Shown: in pieces, positions 17,410 through 27,262 of the stretch | How the letters are laid out: every line of letters begins with the position of its first letter | Numbering within the stretch: the stretch's first letter is position 1 | NCBI GenBank assembly: GCA_965243755.1 | Contig: CBDEVW010000003.1 | Span: forward strand, 62,001-126,000 | DNA length: 64,000 nt | Origin: JANSWY01 sp965243755 | GTDB taxonomy: Bacteria; Bacteroidota; Bacteroidia; Cytophagales; Cyclobacteriaceae | Direction of reading: 5' to 3' | The notes under the pieces: model-generated | What the model saw: only the letters and a program-made list of their open reading frames with translations | Database searches by the model: none | What the model was told of the DNA's origin: nothing | Program-made: the position numbers and the translations under genes

Positions 17410-17435
17410 AAAAAAAGCCCCATGATGGGGCTTTT
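17410..17435 (-). terminator. Bidirectional intrinsic terminator
   Basis: GCCCCA-TGA-TGGGGC (17417-17431) with A6 on one side and T4 on the other. On the minus strand it ends the TPR gene whose stop is at 17461. Confidence 0.85.
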
Positions 17436-17460
17436 ATAAATAGCATATTTTAAAGGTCGC

Positions 17461-18708
17461 TTAGTCCTCGATCAAATCAAGTTCTTTAAGTTTCGCTGTA
17501 ATTTCTGCAAGCTTATCCTTTTTATTCATTCGGGTATAGAAGTTCTCCAGTGCGAAAAGTACATCAGCGTCTTCTGGAGCTAATTCATAAGCCTTCTCCA
17601 TTAGTGGAACTGCTTTTTCCAAAAACACCAAAGCGTCTTGCTTGTACTTCTTTTCATTTCTATTATACTCTTTAGGACTCATCAAATTCAATTCATTGTA
17701 GAGCTTGTTGGCCTTGTCGTTGTACGAAATAGCATAATTGAAATATGCAGTCACGTTATTTGGATCAAGCTCTGTTGTCTTTTTGTATGCTGCCTGCGCT
17801 TCATTTGCATACTTCTCTAATAACTCATTATCTGGCTCATCTTTTTTCCTCTCAGCTCCAGCAAGTTGGTCATAAAGCAAAGCTTTCTTCAAAACAAGAA
17901 TGCTATTTTCAGGTTCTGATTCTATTGCCTGATTGATTTTATCAATTGCTTCCTGTACTTTTTTAGTTTGGATTAATATATCAATCTCATATTTTCCAAC
18001 AGTGCTGTTATCCTGCCCTAATACCCCTTTTGCTTCTTCAATTGTAGCCATAGCTGACTCCAAATTTTTCAATCCATCTTTCTGCACTGAGATTAGCGCA
18101 CTGTAATTGGCTTCTGTCGGCTGAATTTTAACCAACTTTTTGTAGTTTTTCTCTGAAGTTTCGTAATCCTGAAGTTCGGTAGCTGCAGATGCTGCATATA
18201 AATAACCAGTTGTATCATTTGGTTTTACTAAAGAGCATCCTTCAAACGCTCTGATGGCTCCTTCCATGTCGCCCTCATTGTAATAACCAACTCCCTCATT
18301 AAGCAGGCCACCCCACAGTCCTTCAAGTTCAGCGTTTGCTTTAATGCCATACAACCCAGCTTCACCATCTAATTCGGTACTCTTACTAAATGACTCGCCC
18401 GCTGTTACAAGTGCATCTTCTTTCGAAACACCTTCAAAATCAGTACTTGAAGTATAAATTAACTTGTATACCATCCCTCTCAAATACCAGGTTCTGGCTT
18501 TGTCTTTTGTTTTTTCATAATCCACGGCAAGATCAACGTTGGTCTTAGCTTCGATCATCTCCTCCTGACTAAGTTCGCTTTCCTGACTTTTAGTCACCAA
18601 CATCTCTGCTTTGGACAACTTAGGTTTTTGCTTTTTTTCTTTCTGTGCTAAAGACTCGCCAGCTAGTAATACACCGATTACTAAAATTAAAATCTTAATC
18701 TTTCTCAT
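17461..18708 (-). CDS. Exported TPR-repeat protein
   Basis: A 415-residue protein with a signal peptide (cut near LAQ, residue 22), a charged Lys-rich linker and a body of tetratricopeptide repeats (clear units near 140-240 and 300-400, e.g. GYLYAASAATELQDYETSEKNYKKL and AYKKT..LDPNNVTAYFNYA in part). TPR units mediate protein binding, so it is probably a periplasmic scaffold. It starts 22 bp after the gyrA stop and may be co-transcribed with gyrA. Confidence 0.8.
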   Translation of the reverse strand: MRKIKILILVIGVLLAGESLAQKEKKQKPKLSKAEMLVTKSQESELSQEEMIEAKTNVDLAVDYEKTKDKARTWYLRGMVYKLIYTSSTDFEGVSKEDALVTAGESFSKSTELDGEAGLYGIKANAELEGLWGGLLNEGVGYYNEGDMEGAIRAFEGCSLVKPNDTTGYLYAASAATELQDYETSEKNYKKLVKIQPTEANYSALISVQKDGLKNLESAMATIEEAKGVLGQDNSTVGKYEIDILIQTKKVQEAIDKINQAIESEPENSILVLKKALLYDQLAGAERKKDEPDNELLEKYANEAQAAYKKTTELDPNNVTAYFNYAISYNDKANKLYNELNLMSPKEYNRNEKKYKQDALVFLEKAVPLMEKAYELAPEDADVLFALENFYTRMNKKDKLAEITAKLKELDLIED

Positions 18709-18730
18709 ATTATCTACTCTTTAAAGGTTC

Positions 18731-21277
18731 TTATTCTTCGTTAGGTTTGTTTTCGTTTGTTTCTTCATTATTGGACTCACCGTCTTCCAGTTCATCGTCC
18801 TCTCCTTCAATTTTCTCTATTTTTTCCACAGAGGAAATCTCATCGTTTTTGTTCAATTTAATGAGTCTGACACCCTGGGTGGCCCTACCCATTACTCTAA
18901 GCGTATCCACACCCAGCCTAATGGTAATACCACTTTTATTGATGATCATCAGATCATCAGTATCCACTACTTCTTTGATTGAAACTAATTTCCCTGTTTT
19001 CTCTGTGATGCTTAGTGTCTTAACTCCCTTTCCACCACGCTTTGTGATTCTGTATTCAGAGATTTCTGAGCGTTTACCATAGCCCTTTTCTGACACCACC
19101 AATAGCGTAGCTTCCTCCCTGCTTACACATACCATGCCAATGACGTCTTCATCAGACTCCATATATATACCACGGACACCAGCAGCAGTCCTACCCATTG
19201 GCCTTACATCTGTTTCATGGAAATGGATGGCCCTTCCACTATCTGTTGCTATAATGATATGGTTATCGCCATTCGTCAATTTAATATCAAGCAATTTGTC
19301 ACCCTCATTTATGGTGATGGCATTGATACCGTTTTGTCTAGGTCGTGAGTAAGCTTCCAATGAGGTTTTCTTGATGGTACCTCGCTTAGTACACATCACC
19401 ACGTAATTGTTGTTGATGTAATCCTCATCGTTCAAGGTTTTCACGTTGATCACCGCTCTGACCTTATCATCGGACTCGATATTGATCAAATTCTGAATTG
19501 CACGACCTTTAGAGATCTTATTTCCTTCCGGTATCTCCCAAACCTTTTTCCAGAAGACTTTTCCGAACTCAGTAAAGATCAATAAATAATTGTGAGAGGT
19601 CGCAATAAACAAATGCTCTGTAAAATCACTGTCCTTGGTGGCAACTCCTTTACTACCTACTCCTCCTCTACCCTGTCTTCTGTATTCGGCGAGTGGAGTC
19701 CGTTTGATATAACCTTCATGAGATATGGTAATCACCATTTCTTCGTCCGGAATCATATCTTCTACTGTGAAATCATCCGCAGCATGTTCTATATCAGTTC
19801 GTCTCTCATCTCCATACCGATCCAAAAGCTCTGCCAGCTCATCTTTAATAATACCCATTCTCATAGGTTCATTGGCAAGGATTTCTTTCAAATGTTCAAT
19901 CAACTTCTTGATCTCCTCGTATTCCTTGACAATTTTTTCTCTTTCAAGACCAGTCAATCGCTGCAATCTCATTTCAAGGATCGCTTTGGCTTGTATTTCG
20001 GAGAGCTTAAACTTCTCCATCAAACCAGTCTTGGCAATTTCAGGATCTCTGGATTCCCTGATCAGGCTAATCACCTCATCGAGGTTATCCAATGCAATCA
20101 GGTACCCCTCCAGGATATGGGCTCTCTTTTCAGCTTCCTGCAGTTCATACTCAGTACGCCTGATAACTACCTCATGCCTATGATCTACATAATTGGCGAT
20201 CATATCCTTAAGGTTCAACTGCTGTGGTTTTCCTTTGACCAGCGCAATGTTATTAACACTGAATGAGGATTGTAGCTGCGTGTATTTATAAAGGTTATTT
20301 AATACAATATTCGGAATGGCGTCCTTTTTCAGGTCGTAAACAACCCTTAAACCATGTCTGTCCGATTCATCTCTGATGTCTGAAATTCCCTCAATCTTCT
20401 TTTCATTGATCAATTGAGCTGTCTTCTCAATCATTGAGGCTTTATTCACCATGTAAGGAATTTCAGTGACGATAATTTGCTCCTTACCTGACTTGGTAAC
20501 ATCGAACTCCGCTTTGGCTCTGATCACTATTCGACCTCTTCCGGTTTCGAAAGCAGATTTCACACCCTGATAACCATAAATAGTACCTCCAGTTGGAAAA
20601 TCTGGAGCTGTAATGTGCGTCATCAGCTCCGCTATTTCGATATCATTATTATCGATATAGGCGGTGATTCCATTAACTACCTCGGTGAGGTTGTGAGGGG
20701 CCATGTTAGTAGCCATACCTACTGCAATACCACTTGCACCATTCAAAAGTAAGTTGGGCAACTTCCCGGGCAATACGGTAGGTTCATTAAGTGAGTCGTC
20801 AAAGTTGGGCTGGAAATCAACGGTGTTTTTGTTGATATCAGTCAATAATTCTTCAGCAATCCGCTTTAATCGCGCCTCGGTATACCTCATTGCGGCCGGC
20901 GAATCTCCATCAACCGATCCAAAGTTCCCCTGTCCATCTACCAATGGGTACCTTAATGACCATTCCTGGGCCATCCTAACCATGGTATCATAAACTGATG
21001 AGTCACCGTGTGGGTGATACTTACCTAATACCTCTCCAACGATCCTTGCTGATTTCTTATAAGGTCTGTTCCAATTTACCCCTAGTTCCTGCATTCCATA
21101 CAGTACTCTCCTGTGAACTGGTTTTAGTCCATCTCGTACATCAGGAAGTGCTCTGGACACGATAACAGACATTGAATAATCAATGTATGCACCCCGCATC
21201 TCATCTTCAATATTGATAGGGATAATGTTCTGATTAGAAAATTCTGCTTCTTCTTCTGGATTGTCTCCTTCTGCCAT
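18731..21277 (-). CDS. gyrA: DNA gyrase subunit A
   Basis: An 848-residue type IIA topoisomerase subunit that cuts and rejoins DNA while GyrB drives negative supercoiling. The breakage-reunion domain has HPHGDSSVYDTMVRMAQ (about 88-104) and catalytic Tyr132 (RYTEARL). The quinolone-determining positions read Ser93 and Asp97, the sensitive type in E. coli numbering 83/87. The C-terminal beta-pinwheel includes RRQGRGGVGSKG (GyrA-box-like) and ends in an acidic tail of about 45 residues. ParC is a possible alternative, but the GyrA-box and length favour GyrA. Start ATG at 21277. Confidence 0.95.
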   Translation of the reverse strand: MAEGDNPEEEAEFSNQNIIPINIEDEMRGAYIDYSMSVIVSRALPDVRDGLKPVHRRVLYGMQELGVNWNRPYKKSARIVGEVLGKYHPHGDSSVYDTMVRMAQEWSLRYPLVDGQGNFGSVDGDSPAAMRYTEARLKRIAEELLTDINKNTVDFQPNFDDSLNEPTVLPGKLPNLLLNGASGIAVGMATNMAPHNLTEVVNGITAYIDNNDIEIAELMTHITAPDFPTGGTIYGYQGVKSAFETGRGRIVIRAKAEFDVTKSGKEQIIVTEIPYMVNKASMIEKTAQLINEKKIEGISDIRDESDRHGLRVVYDLKKDAIPNIVLNNLYKYTQLQSSFSVNNIALVKGKPQQLNLKDMIANYVDHRHEVVIRRTEYELQEAEKRAHILEGYLIALDNLDEVISLIRESRDPEIAKTGLMEKFKLSEIQAKAILEMRLQRLTGLEREKIVKEYEEIKKLIEHLKEILANEPMRMGIIKDELAELLDRYGDERRTDIEHAADDFTVEDMIPDEEMVITISHEGYIKRTPLAEYRRQGRGGVGSKGVATKDSDFTEHLFIATSHNYLLIFTEFGKVFWKKVWEIPEGNKISKGRAIQNLINIESDDKVRAVINVKTLNDEDYINNNYVVMCTKRGTIKKTSLEAYSRPRQNGINAITINEGDKLLDIKLTNGDNHIIIATDSGRAIHFHETDVRPMGRTAAGVRGIYMESDEDVIGMVCVSREEATLLVVSEKGYGKRSEISEYRITKRGGKGVKTLSITEKTGKLVSIKEVVDTDDLMIINKSGITIRLGVDTLRVMGRATQGVRLIKLNKNDEISSVEKIEKIEGEDDELEDGESNNEETNENKPNEE

Positions 21278-21346
21278 AATAATTATCTAAATAACAAGGC
21301 GCAATTTAATGAAAATTAGCAATTAACACTTAGTTAATTTCAGGTA

Positions 21347-22426
21347 TTAATACGGGTTTACTTTCTTCTTATTTCGCCACTTATTTTTCCACAATTTTCT
21401 ATGGTTTTCACCGACCTTTGGATTCTGTCTTTTCCAGAATGGTTGTCCCCTTACTTCTATTCTTTTTCCGGTTTTTGGGTCCGTGAGAACATGCTTGAGT
21501 TGTACGTGATCGGCTTTCATCGGTGACCTGGGTATCTCCGGGTAGTTGAAACTAAATCCTATCTGTAACTGAAAGGACGGATAGGCGTGTTTCATGGTTC
21601 CACCAGAGGGCATTGCCACTGTATAGGACCGAATGTCTATACTGGGCCTTAACGTAATTCTAAAATATTCTGACCAGTTATCTTCGATGGTTACTCCGAC
21701 ATTGGTGAATATACCTCTATTAATTACTCCGGGGTTAAATTGCGGACCGGCATTGATCCTTCCTATTTGTAATTCACCAACAAAGGAGTAATTCCACCAA
21801 TTATAAAACCGGTATCCCATATACCCATAGTATCGCCAGTAATGGGTAGATCGAAAATCTGTCTCGTAGGTTCTGATCTCTGATGCCAGAACATTAGGTT
21901 TTAATCTTCTTAGCCATTGTTTTTCGTATTGAACCCCACCTCCTATTCTTATGTCATTGATATTATAATGAATGGATAGGTTTATCGGCACACCATGACC
22001 ATACCCAACATACATCAGATTCAAGGAGTCCGCGTTGTATACGCTTGTTTGATTTCCCAGCAATGGATTGTTTACAGGGTTTGATAACCTTTCATAGGGT
22101 ACGATAAATAAGTTCCTGTTGATCAGGGAGTCTAAAAAAAGAGGGTTATTAAACCAATTGGTTGTGCCGGAAATGAGTGTGGTGTTGGGAAATTCTCCGT
22201 TGTTTGGAGTAAGTAATAAATCGTTGGGTGTCTGAATAAGGTAATAACCTTCTAACTGATGCTGATATCTTGTGATTGCATATCCAGTTGAAAAGTTGAG
22301 CGAAAACCCGTTCAGCACCTTTCGTATTGGGCTTCTGTAAATTCCACTTTCATCCTGCGCCATTGATATACTTGCTTGCGAAAAACAAAGCATAACAACA
22401 ACACCATATTTGATTATTCTGGACAA
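21347..22426 (-). CDS. Outer-membrane beta-barrel-like protein with basic tail
   Basis: A protein of about 359 residues with a signal (cut near SMAQ, residue 24) and many alternating aromatic strands (YGYMGYRFYNWWNYSF region) typical of outer-membrane barrels. After the last strand (LQIGFSFNY) comes a 70-residue extension ending in a very basic stretch (KLWKNKWRNKKK), unusual for a barrel whose last residue is normally aromatic. The only complete signal peptide needs a TTG start at 22426; the next ATG is at 22393 and would truncate the signal. Function unknown. Confidence 0.65.
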   Translation of the reverse strand: MSRIIKYGVVVMLCFSQASISMAQDESGIYRSPIRKVLNGFSLNFSTGYAITRYQHQLEGYYLIQTPNDLLLTPNNGEFPNTTLISGTTNWFNNPLFLDSLINRNLFIVPYERLSNPVNNPLLGNQTSVYNADSLNLMYVGYGHGVPINLSIHYNINDIRIGGGVQYEKQWLRRLKPNVLASEIRTYETDFRSTHYWRYYGYMGYRFYNWWNYSFVGELQIGRINAGPQFNPGVINRGIFTNVGVTIEDNWSEYFRITLRPSIDIRSYTVAMPSGGTMKHAYPSFQLQIGFSFNYPEIPRSPMKADHVQLKHVLTDPKTGKRIEVRGQPFWKRQNPKVGENHRKLWKNKWRNKKKVNPY

Positions 22427-22451
22427 AAGGGAGGAGATCAGTTATTTAATA

Positions 22452-23435
22452 TTAGTTAATATTTACCAATTCAATTTCGAATATCAGAATTTCATAAGGG
22501 TCCACCTGCAGTGAGTATCCCGGAAGTATTCCTGCTGCTATAAACTCAGACTTGAAATAGCCCGGTATGCACCGAACACTTGATCCATATGCCAGGTTAG
22601 AGGATAAAATAGCCATTGCCCGCTCTCCTTCCACCATATTGCCCACTGCATCATCGAATCCCTGAATGACCAGGTTGGTGTTGTGCGGAAAATCAAAGGT
22701 CGCATTACCGGAGGTTTGGTCAAACACCACTCCGCTTTCAAGGTAACTGGCAGCATATCTCACCGATACAAATTGATTATCGGCAGGAGTAGCTGTCCCA
22801 TAGCCTCGGACCAATGTTTTGAACCATACGCCGGAGCTGAGACGTTCCACAGAATCAGTCGGGTGCATGTCAAGGTCGTTTAATGCACTGTCTGAAATAT
22901 AGGTGTTAATGATATTAGTCTCTTCGGTTAATCGCTCAGTCAAGGTCTGAACCTGGGCAACAGTCACCTGAAATACCACAATTGAGTTTGAAGGGATAAG
23001 GGAAGAGAATTCGAAAATTCCAAAAGCTTTTGCGCTTGGAAGGTATAAAGTGAATGTCTCACCTTCATTCATCAGGGCCAAACCATCGTCTAACCCAACC
23101 GGCCATATAGCATTGGCGCCTTGCTCCATTATTACAGGATCTCCATCCTGAACTGTATGCTCATCAAAAACAGATCCATTTAAAAGGCTTCCAGTGTAGT
23201 AGATAGAAACTACATTACCCTGCGCTGGTGTTCCTCCGGTATTTGCGGTGTCTACCACATAATATATACCGGAACCATCTTCAGTAGCTGAAATTCCATT
23301 TTCATCAAAATATTGCTGGAGTTGTTCCTTCTCAACAGTGGCTAAATCATCAGCATCCACAAAATCATTATCGATACTACAGGAACTAAGAAAACTAATC
23401 CCAAAGATTACTCCGAAAGTAAATAACCTATTCAT
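22452..23435 (-). CDS. Lipoprotein with two FKBP-type peptidyl-prolyl isomerase domains
   Basis: A 327-residue lipoprotein (MNRLFTFGVIFGISFLSSC, lipid Cys at 19) with tandem FKBP-like domains: first about 65-170 (VSIYYTGSLLNGSVFD ... VVFQVTV), second about 215-325 (VRYAASYLESGVVFD ... LIFEIELV). FKBP domains speed proline isomerisation during protein folding; in gliding Bacteroidota the lipoprotein GldI is such an enzyme, though GldI has one domain. Several active-site aromatic positions look changed, so one domain may be non-catalytic. The ATG at 23435 is chosen because it starts the lipoprotein signal. Confidence 0.82.
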   Translation of the reverse strand: MNRLFTFGVIFGISFLSSCSIDNDFVDADDLATVEKEQLQQYFDENGISATEDGSGIYYVVDTANTGGTPAQGNVVSIYYTGSLLNGSVFDEHTVQDGDPVIMEQGANAIWPVGLDDGLALMNEGETFTLYLPSAKAFGIFEFSSLIPSNSIVVFQVTVAQVQTLTERLTEETNIINTYISDSALNDLDMHPTDSVERLSSGVWFKTLVRGYGTATPADNQFVSVRYAASYLESGVVFDQTSGNATFDFPHNTNLVIQGFDDAVGNMVEGERAMAILSSNLAYGSSVRCIPGYFKSEFIAAGILPGYSLQVDPYEILIFEIELVNIN

Positions 23436-23533
23436 ACACAAACTAAAACACCAATATAGTAACGACAAAAGTACTCAATCTGTATCAATAACAGAACAAT
23501 ACTTTAACAGAAGAACAACCTTATTCGCTACTA

Positions 23534-24145
23534 TTACTTTACTTTGAAGGTTTGAATGAACAGGTGGAACAAAGGCACCTTATCAAATCCGAGCTTTTTA
23601 CCTATTTCTACCAACCGTCCATAATCAGTCTTATTGATGTTGCGGTAGGTAATTATATTTTCATCATCCTCCAGAAAAAATGAGGAAAGGAACCGAATGA
23701 ATATATAAGGCATTTTAAGGACCTCAAGTTTATATTTTTCATAATCAAACTGGGTGTTGCTATCAAAGTGGCCCTCCAGTTCTTTTTTATTGAAGAGTTC
23801 CTGCATGGTTAGTTTGATTACATCAAAAAATTTATCTTCCCAATGATCATATGATCTGATCAGAAACTTCATAGCATCAACAACGGGGTCTCTTTTCATA
23901 AAGAACCCTCCTTTAGACAATTTCCTGGCCTTTTTATTAAGAGCCAGCTCTTCAAACAGACTTACGCTACCATTGGCTAAGGCAATTCCCACAGTTGGTG
24001 CAAGCATTATTAAAGAAAAAAATGTGTGGTCGCTTATTTCCAGATAAGGAGCTTCTTTCTTAACAAATTCCTTTTTTAAAGCCTGGGCTGCTTCCAGGAT
24101 GGCCTGGTTTTCCACCATGGTATCTATCTCGTACTCTGTAAACAT
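23534..24145 (-). CDS. Cytoplasmic protein of unknown function
   Basis: A 203-residue protein with no signal peptide. It is mostly helical, with a hydrophobic segment near 43-62 (FFSLIMLAPTVGIALANGS) that could be a buried helix or one membrane span. No family recognised. It lies between the FKBP lipoprotein and a terminator at 24193-24221. Confidence 0.6.
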   Translation of the reverse strand: MFTEYEIDTMVENQAILEAAQALKKEFVKKEAPYLEISDHTFFSLIMLAPTVGIALANGSVSLFEELALNKKARKLSKGGFFMKRDPVVDAMKFLIRSYDHWEDKFFDVIKLTMQELFNKKELEGHFDSNTQFDYEKYKLEVLKMPYIFIRFLSSFFLEDDENIITYRNINKTDYGRLVEIGKKLGFDKVPLFHLFIQTFKVK

Positions 24146-24192
24146 ATTTGGTAAGGTCGTTTTGCCTAAAAATTTTCAATGGTTAATATAAT

Positions 24193-24221
24193 AAAAAAAG
24201 GGTCGAATCATCAACCCTTTT
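24193..24221 (-). terminator. Bidirectional intrinsic terminator
   Basis: AAAGGGT (24197-24203) pairs with ACCCTTT (24214-24220); on the minus strand this is followed by a run of seven T. It serves the gene ending at 24251. Confidence 0.7.
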
Positions 24222-24250
24222 CTACCTATTATAATTTCAATTCTGCTAAA

Positions 24251-24760
24251 TCAATCCTTTTCTTCGTCATCAGTATCAGTGGTCTCCTCATCTGTAGACT
24301 GCAAGGACTGGTAGAGCTCTTCATACTTTGTTTTGAACGCATCATCTGCTTTCAGCTTTCTTTTGATTTTATTGTATGAAGCTGCCCCAAGATCCTCTTT
24401 CACCATCTGGCTAAAGGTTTCTTTGATCTCAGCAGCAATTTTATCATTCTCTTCCAAAATGCTGTTGTAGGCAGCCATTTCTTCCTCTGTTACATTTAAT
24501 TCTGCCAACTTCGCTTCATCACCGTTCGCTTTCTTAATCTCATTGAATCTTTTTCCTTTCTGCATCAACTCGTTGCTCTTGATCAATTCAATGTATTTCT
24601 CTTTACCTTCCTCTTTCATCTCATCAACCTCAAGCATTACCTCAGCATATTTGGTCAATTCCTCTTCGGTAATTTCTTCTTCTTCCTGGGCATTCGCAGA
24701 AAATATAACAACAGATAGCAGCAGGGTACACAAGTATTTCAACACCTTAAAATCGTTCAT
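24251..24760 (-). CDS. Exported acidic helical protein (DUF4168-like)
   Basis: A 169-residue protein with signal peptide (cut after FSANA, residue 24) and a charged, helical mature part beginning EITEEELTKYAEVMLEVDEMK, which resembles DUF4168 domains, and ending in an acidic Asp/Glu/Thr tail (about 155-169). Likely periplasmic. No function known for this family. A terminator follows. Confidence 0.65.
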   Translation of the reverse strand: MNDFKVLKYLCTLLLSVVIFSANAQEEEEITEEELTKYAEVMLEVDEMKEEGKEKYIELIKSNELMQKGKRFNEIKKANGDEAKLAELNVTEEEMAAYNSILEENDKIAAEIKETFSQMVKEDLGAASYNKIKRKLKADDAFKTKYEELYQSLQSTDEETTDTDDEEKD

Positions 24761-24868
24761 TTAATCAATAATATTTCAGTTAAACATATTTTAGCAGCTT
24801 AAAATTATGAGGTTACGCTTGAAATCCAAACCTTCTGTCGGATTATAACGACGTTTTTACCTCACCCA

Positions 24869-27259
24869 TTAAAAATTGGCAGTAATTTTTATGTTGGGAA
24901 ATCTGGCAGAAAGTGCGTTAGGGATAGCAAACTGATTTCCGTTTAATGTTTCTATCCAATTGTAGCTGATCGTGTTATCTGCGGCCAGGGCATTTAACAA
25001 TTCAGCAGTAATCCATAAAGTATTAAAAACCCCTGCGTTCTTATTGTAAACCAACACCTTTGTTATCCCAATATCCACACGATAGTACTCATCTCCATTG
25101 AATGCATTGCGCAATTTATCATTACCTGGTGGGCCAATTGGCAGCCCACTTCCAAAAAGGGTGTTCAAATAAACCCTCCAACTTGGATCCGTAGGAAGTC
25201 TGTCTTCGAAGTATATTCCCAAATTCACTCTTTGGTCAGAAGGTCTGCTTATGTAACCATCAGTCACTCCAGGTATACTCTCCTCAGTTTTAAGAAAACC
25301 AAGACTAAACCAGGATTCCGCACCTTCAATGAACTGACCATTGAGGCGAAAATCGATACCAGCTGCATAGGACTCTGCGGAGTTTTCACCAAAGTATCGT
25401 ATTTGAACATTATCGATTTCATATGGGATGATGTCCCAACCTCTTTTGAAGTACGCTTCGGTTACAAACTTGAACTTCCTTCCCCACATGTAAAATATCC
25501 TGTCCATTGAAGCAATCGCGTGCCAGGATTTTTGCGCTACCACCTGATCATTAATCTCACCAGACCGATCTCTTAGCTCTCGATAAAAAGGTGGCTGGCT
25601 GTATATTCCTCCTGCAACTTTAAAAAGGGTATTTCTTTTCCAGTTTGGTCGGAATGAATACTGAATCCTGGGGCTGATCAATAACTCCTTACTAAAATCC
25701 CAATAATTTAACCGGTATCCCGCAGTAAATGTATGAATACTATCCAACGAATTAAATGTATACTGCCCATAATGCGTATATTGATTTGGAGCAATGGACA
25801 GGTCATTGAATATTCTTCCTGTTACCGTAGAGTAGTCAGCTGAATCAGCGAAGCTATATTCCCTTAGCTGATCATCAATGGCATTGTGCTGGGCACCTAA
25901 CCCAAACTCGATTTTACCTCGTTCTCCTACCACCCACTCATTTCTGTTTTCTACATTTATAAGTCGTGCCTCAAGCTTATTTCTTCCATAATCGTAAACA
26001 GTGCCTATAGCCCTGACCACCGCACACTCATTAATGGTCGATGCATTGGGATTGTTATCTACGTCACATAACCGATAACCGCCTTCCACTTCAAAGTACT
26101 CTCTCTCAGTAGTATGAACACCAGATAAAATAAAGTTGCTTTTAAAGCGATCTGAAAACCTGTGACTAAGTTTGAACCCGGTTTGATAAGTATCATAATT
26201 TAAAATTTCTCTCCCCTGAAAAGCCACCAAAAACCGGAAATTCGCCTGAATACTACCAAACTCAGTCTCAAGTGTTTCTGGTATTGTGAGGTATCTGTTT
26301 CTGGCATATGAGAATAACCACCCCAATTCTGTTTGCCTTACTCTTCCGTTATCCTGTTTGGTAAGGTCAAAGTTTACAAATGATTGAAAATCAGTAAATT
26401 TCGGTAAGTATTGGCCATTAGTTTCGAGCGTATTCAGTAAATATTGACTGTTTTTATGCCTTATCCCTCCAATATAGTTAACTCTTTTGTCCTTTGAGCT
26501 GTTTGCATAATACATTGATCCGCCGAGCAGCCCAAATGAAACTGAACCGGCTAATTCTTCTGGTTTCTTATAATCAATGACCAGGTTTGAGGACAACTTA
26601 TCTCCATATTTTGGTTGCCATCCGCCTGCAGAAAAAGCAATGTTATCCACCAGATCGGGATTGACGAAACTTAACCCCTCCTGTCTTCCTGCTCCCACCA
26701 GAAAAGGTCTGTAAATAGGAATGTTGTTGACATACACCAGGTTTTCATCAAAATTTCCTCCCCTTACTGAATAAGTCGAAGACAATTCATTGTTGCTAAA
26801 TACGCCGGGAAGTGTTACCAGGATCTTATTAAAATCCTGAAAGGCAGAGGGGAGTTGTTTAATTGTGATCGGATCGATTTCTACCATGCCTGCCTCCTGC
26901 CGGAGTTCCTCTGATTCGGCGGTAACTTCGACGGCCTTAAGGAATTCTGTATTGGTTTCAAGCGTAGCATCAAGCCTGAACTGTTCCCCTTTTTCAATTC
27001 GCACCACCTTCTCAAGTGTAATAAAACCGATGTGGCTGATCCTGATCCTTACTTTTCTGTTTGCTGGAATACTAAGCCTGTAATCCCCATTCTCATCTGT
27101 ACTGGTGCCATGCCGATAATTGATCGAATATACTGATGCGCCTATTACCGGTTGGCCATCAGTATCGATAACATTTCCAACCAATGTTGCATTTTGCGCA
27201 ATACCAATAGAATTCAGGCAAAAAATTAACAGGAAGAGGCTAGTGATTCGCAGCATCAT
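24869..27259 (-). CDS. TonB-dependent receptor with carboxypeptidase-like regulatory domain
   Basis: A 796-residue outer-membrane transporter. After a signal peptide (about 1-21) comes a CarboxypepD_reg-like domain (about 24-105, NVIDTDGQPVIGASVYS), a plug domain (about 130-235, ITIKQLPSAFQDFNKIL ... SVRGGNFDENLVYVNNIP in part) and a 22-strand-type barrel ending in F (NIKITANF). Such receptors import ligands using energy from the ExbB/ExbD/TonB complex; a candidate set lies at 35.9-37.9 kb. It begins 3 bp after the rpe stop, so it follows rpe in one operon. No SusD partner is next to it, which argues against a glycan-uptake locus. The ligand is unknown. Confidence 0.88.
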   Translation of the reverse strand: MMLRITSLFLLIFCLNSIGIAQNATLVGNVIDTDGQPVIGASVYSINYRHGTSTDENGDYRLSIPANRKVRIRISHIGFITLEKVVRIEKGEQFRLDATLETNTEFLKAVEVTAESEELRQEAGMVEIDPITIKQLPSAFQDFNKILVTLPGVFSNNELSSTYSVRGGNFDENLVYVNNIPIYRPFLVGAGRQEGLSFVNPDLVDNIAFSAGGWQPKYGDKLSSNLVIDYKKPEELAGSVSFGLLGGSMYYANSSKDKRVNYIGGIRHKNSQYLLNTLETNGQYLPKFTDFQSFVNFDLTKQDNGRVRQTELGWLFSYARNRYLTIPETLETEFGSIQANFRFLVAFQGREILNYDTYQTGFKLSHRFSDRFKSNFILSGVHTTEREYFEVEGGYRLCDVDNNPNASTINECAVVRAIGTVYDYGRNKLEARLINVENRNEWVVGERGKIEFGLGAQHNAIDDQLREYSFADSADYSTVTGRIFNDLSIAPNQYTHYGQYTFNSLDSIHTFTAGYRLNYWDFSKELLISPRIQYSFRPNWKRNTLFKVAGGIYSQPPFYRELRDRSGEINDQVVAQKSWHAIASMDRIFYMWGRKFKFVTEAYFKRGWDIIPYEIDNVQIRYFGENSAESYAAGIDFRLNGQFIEGAESWFSLGFLKTEESIPGVTDGYISRPSDQRVNLGIYFEDRLPTDPSWRVYLNTLFGSGLPIGPPGNDKLRNAFNGDEYYRVDIGITKVLVYNKNAGVFNTLWITAELLNALAADNTISYNWIETLNGNQFAIPNALSARFPNIKITANF

Positions 27260-27262
27260 CCA

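Noticed and set aside
19592..20266. Open frame of 224 codons on the plus strand
   Set aside because: It lies fully inside gyrA in antisense, with composition explained by gyrA codons and no domain.
24869..27259. SusC-type glycan receptor locus
   Set aside because: No SusD homologue or glycan enzymes are adjacent, and the receptor is shorter than typical SusC proteins.
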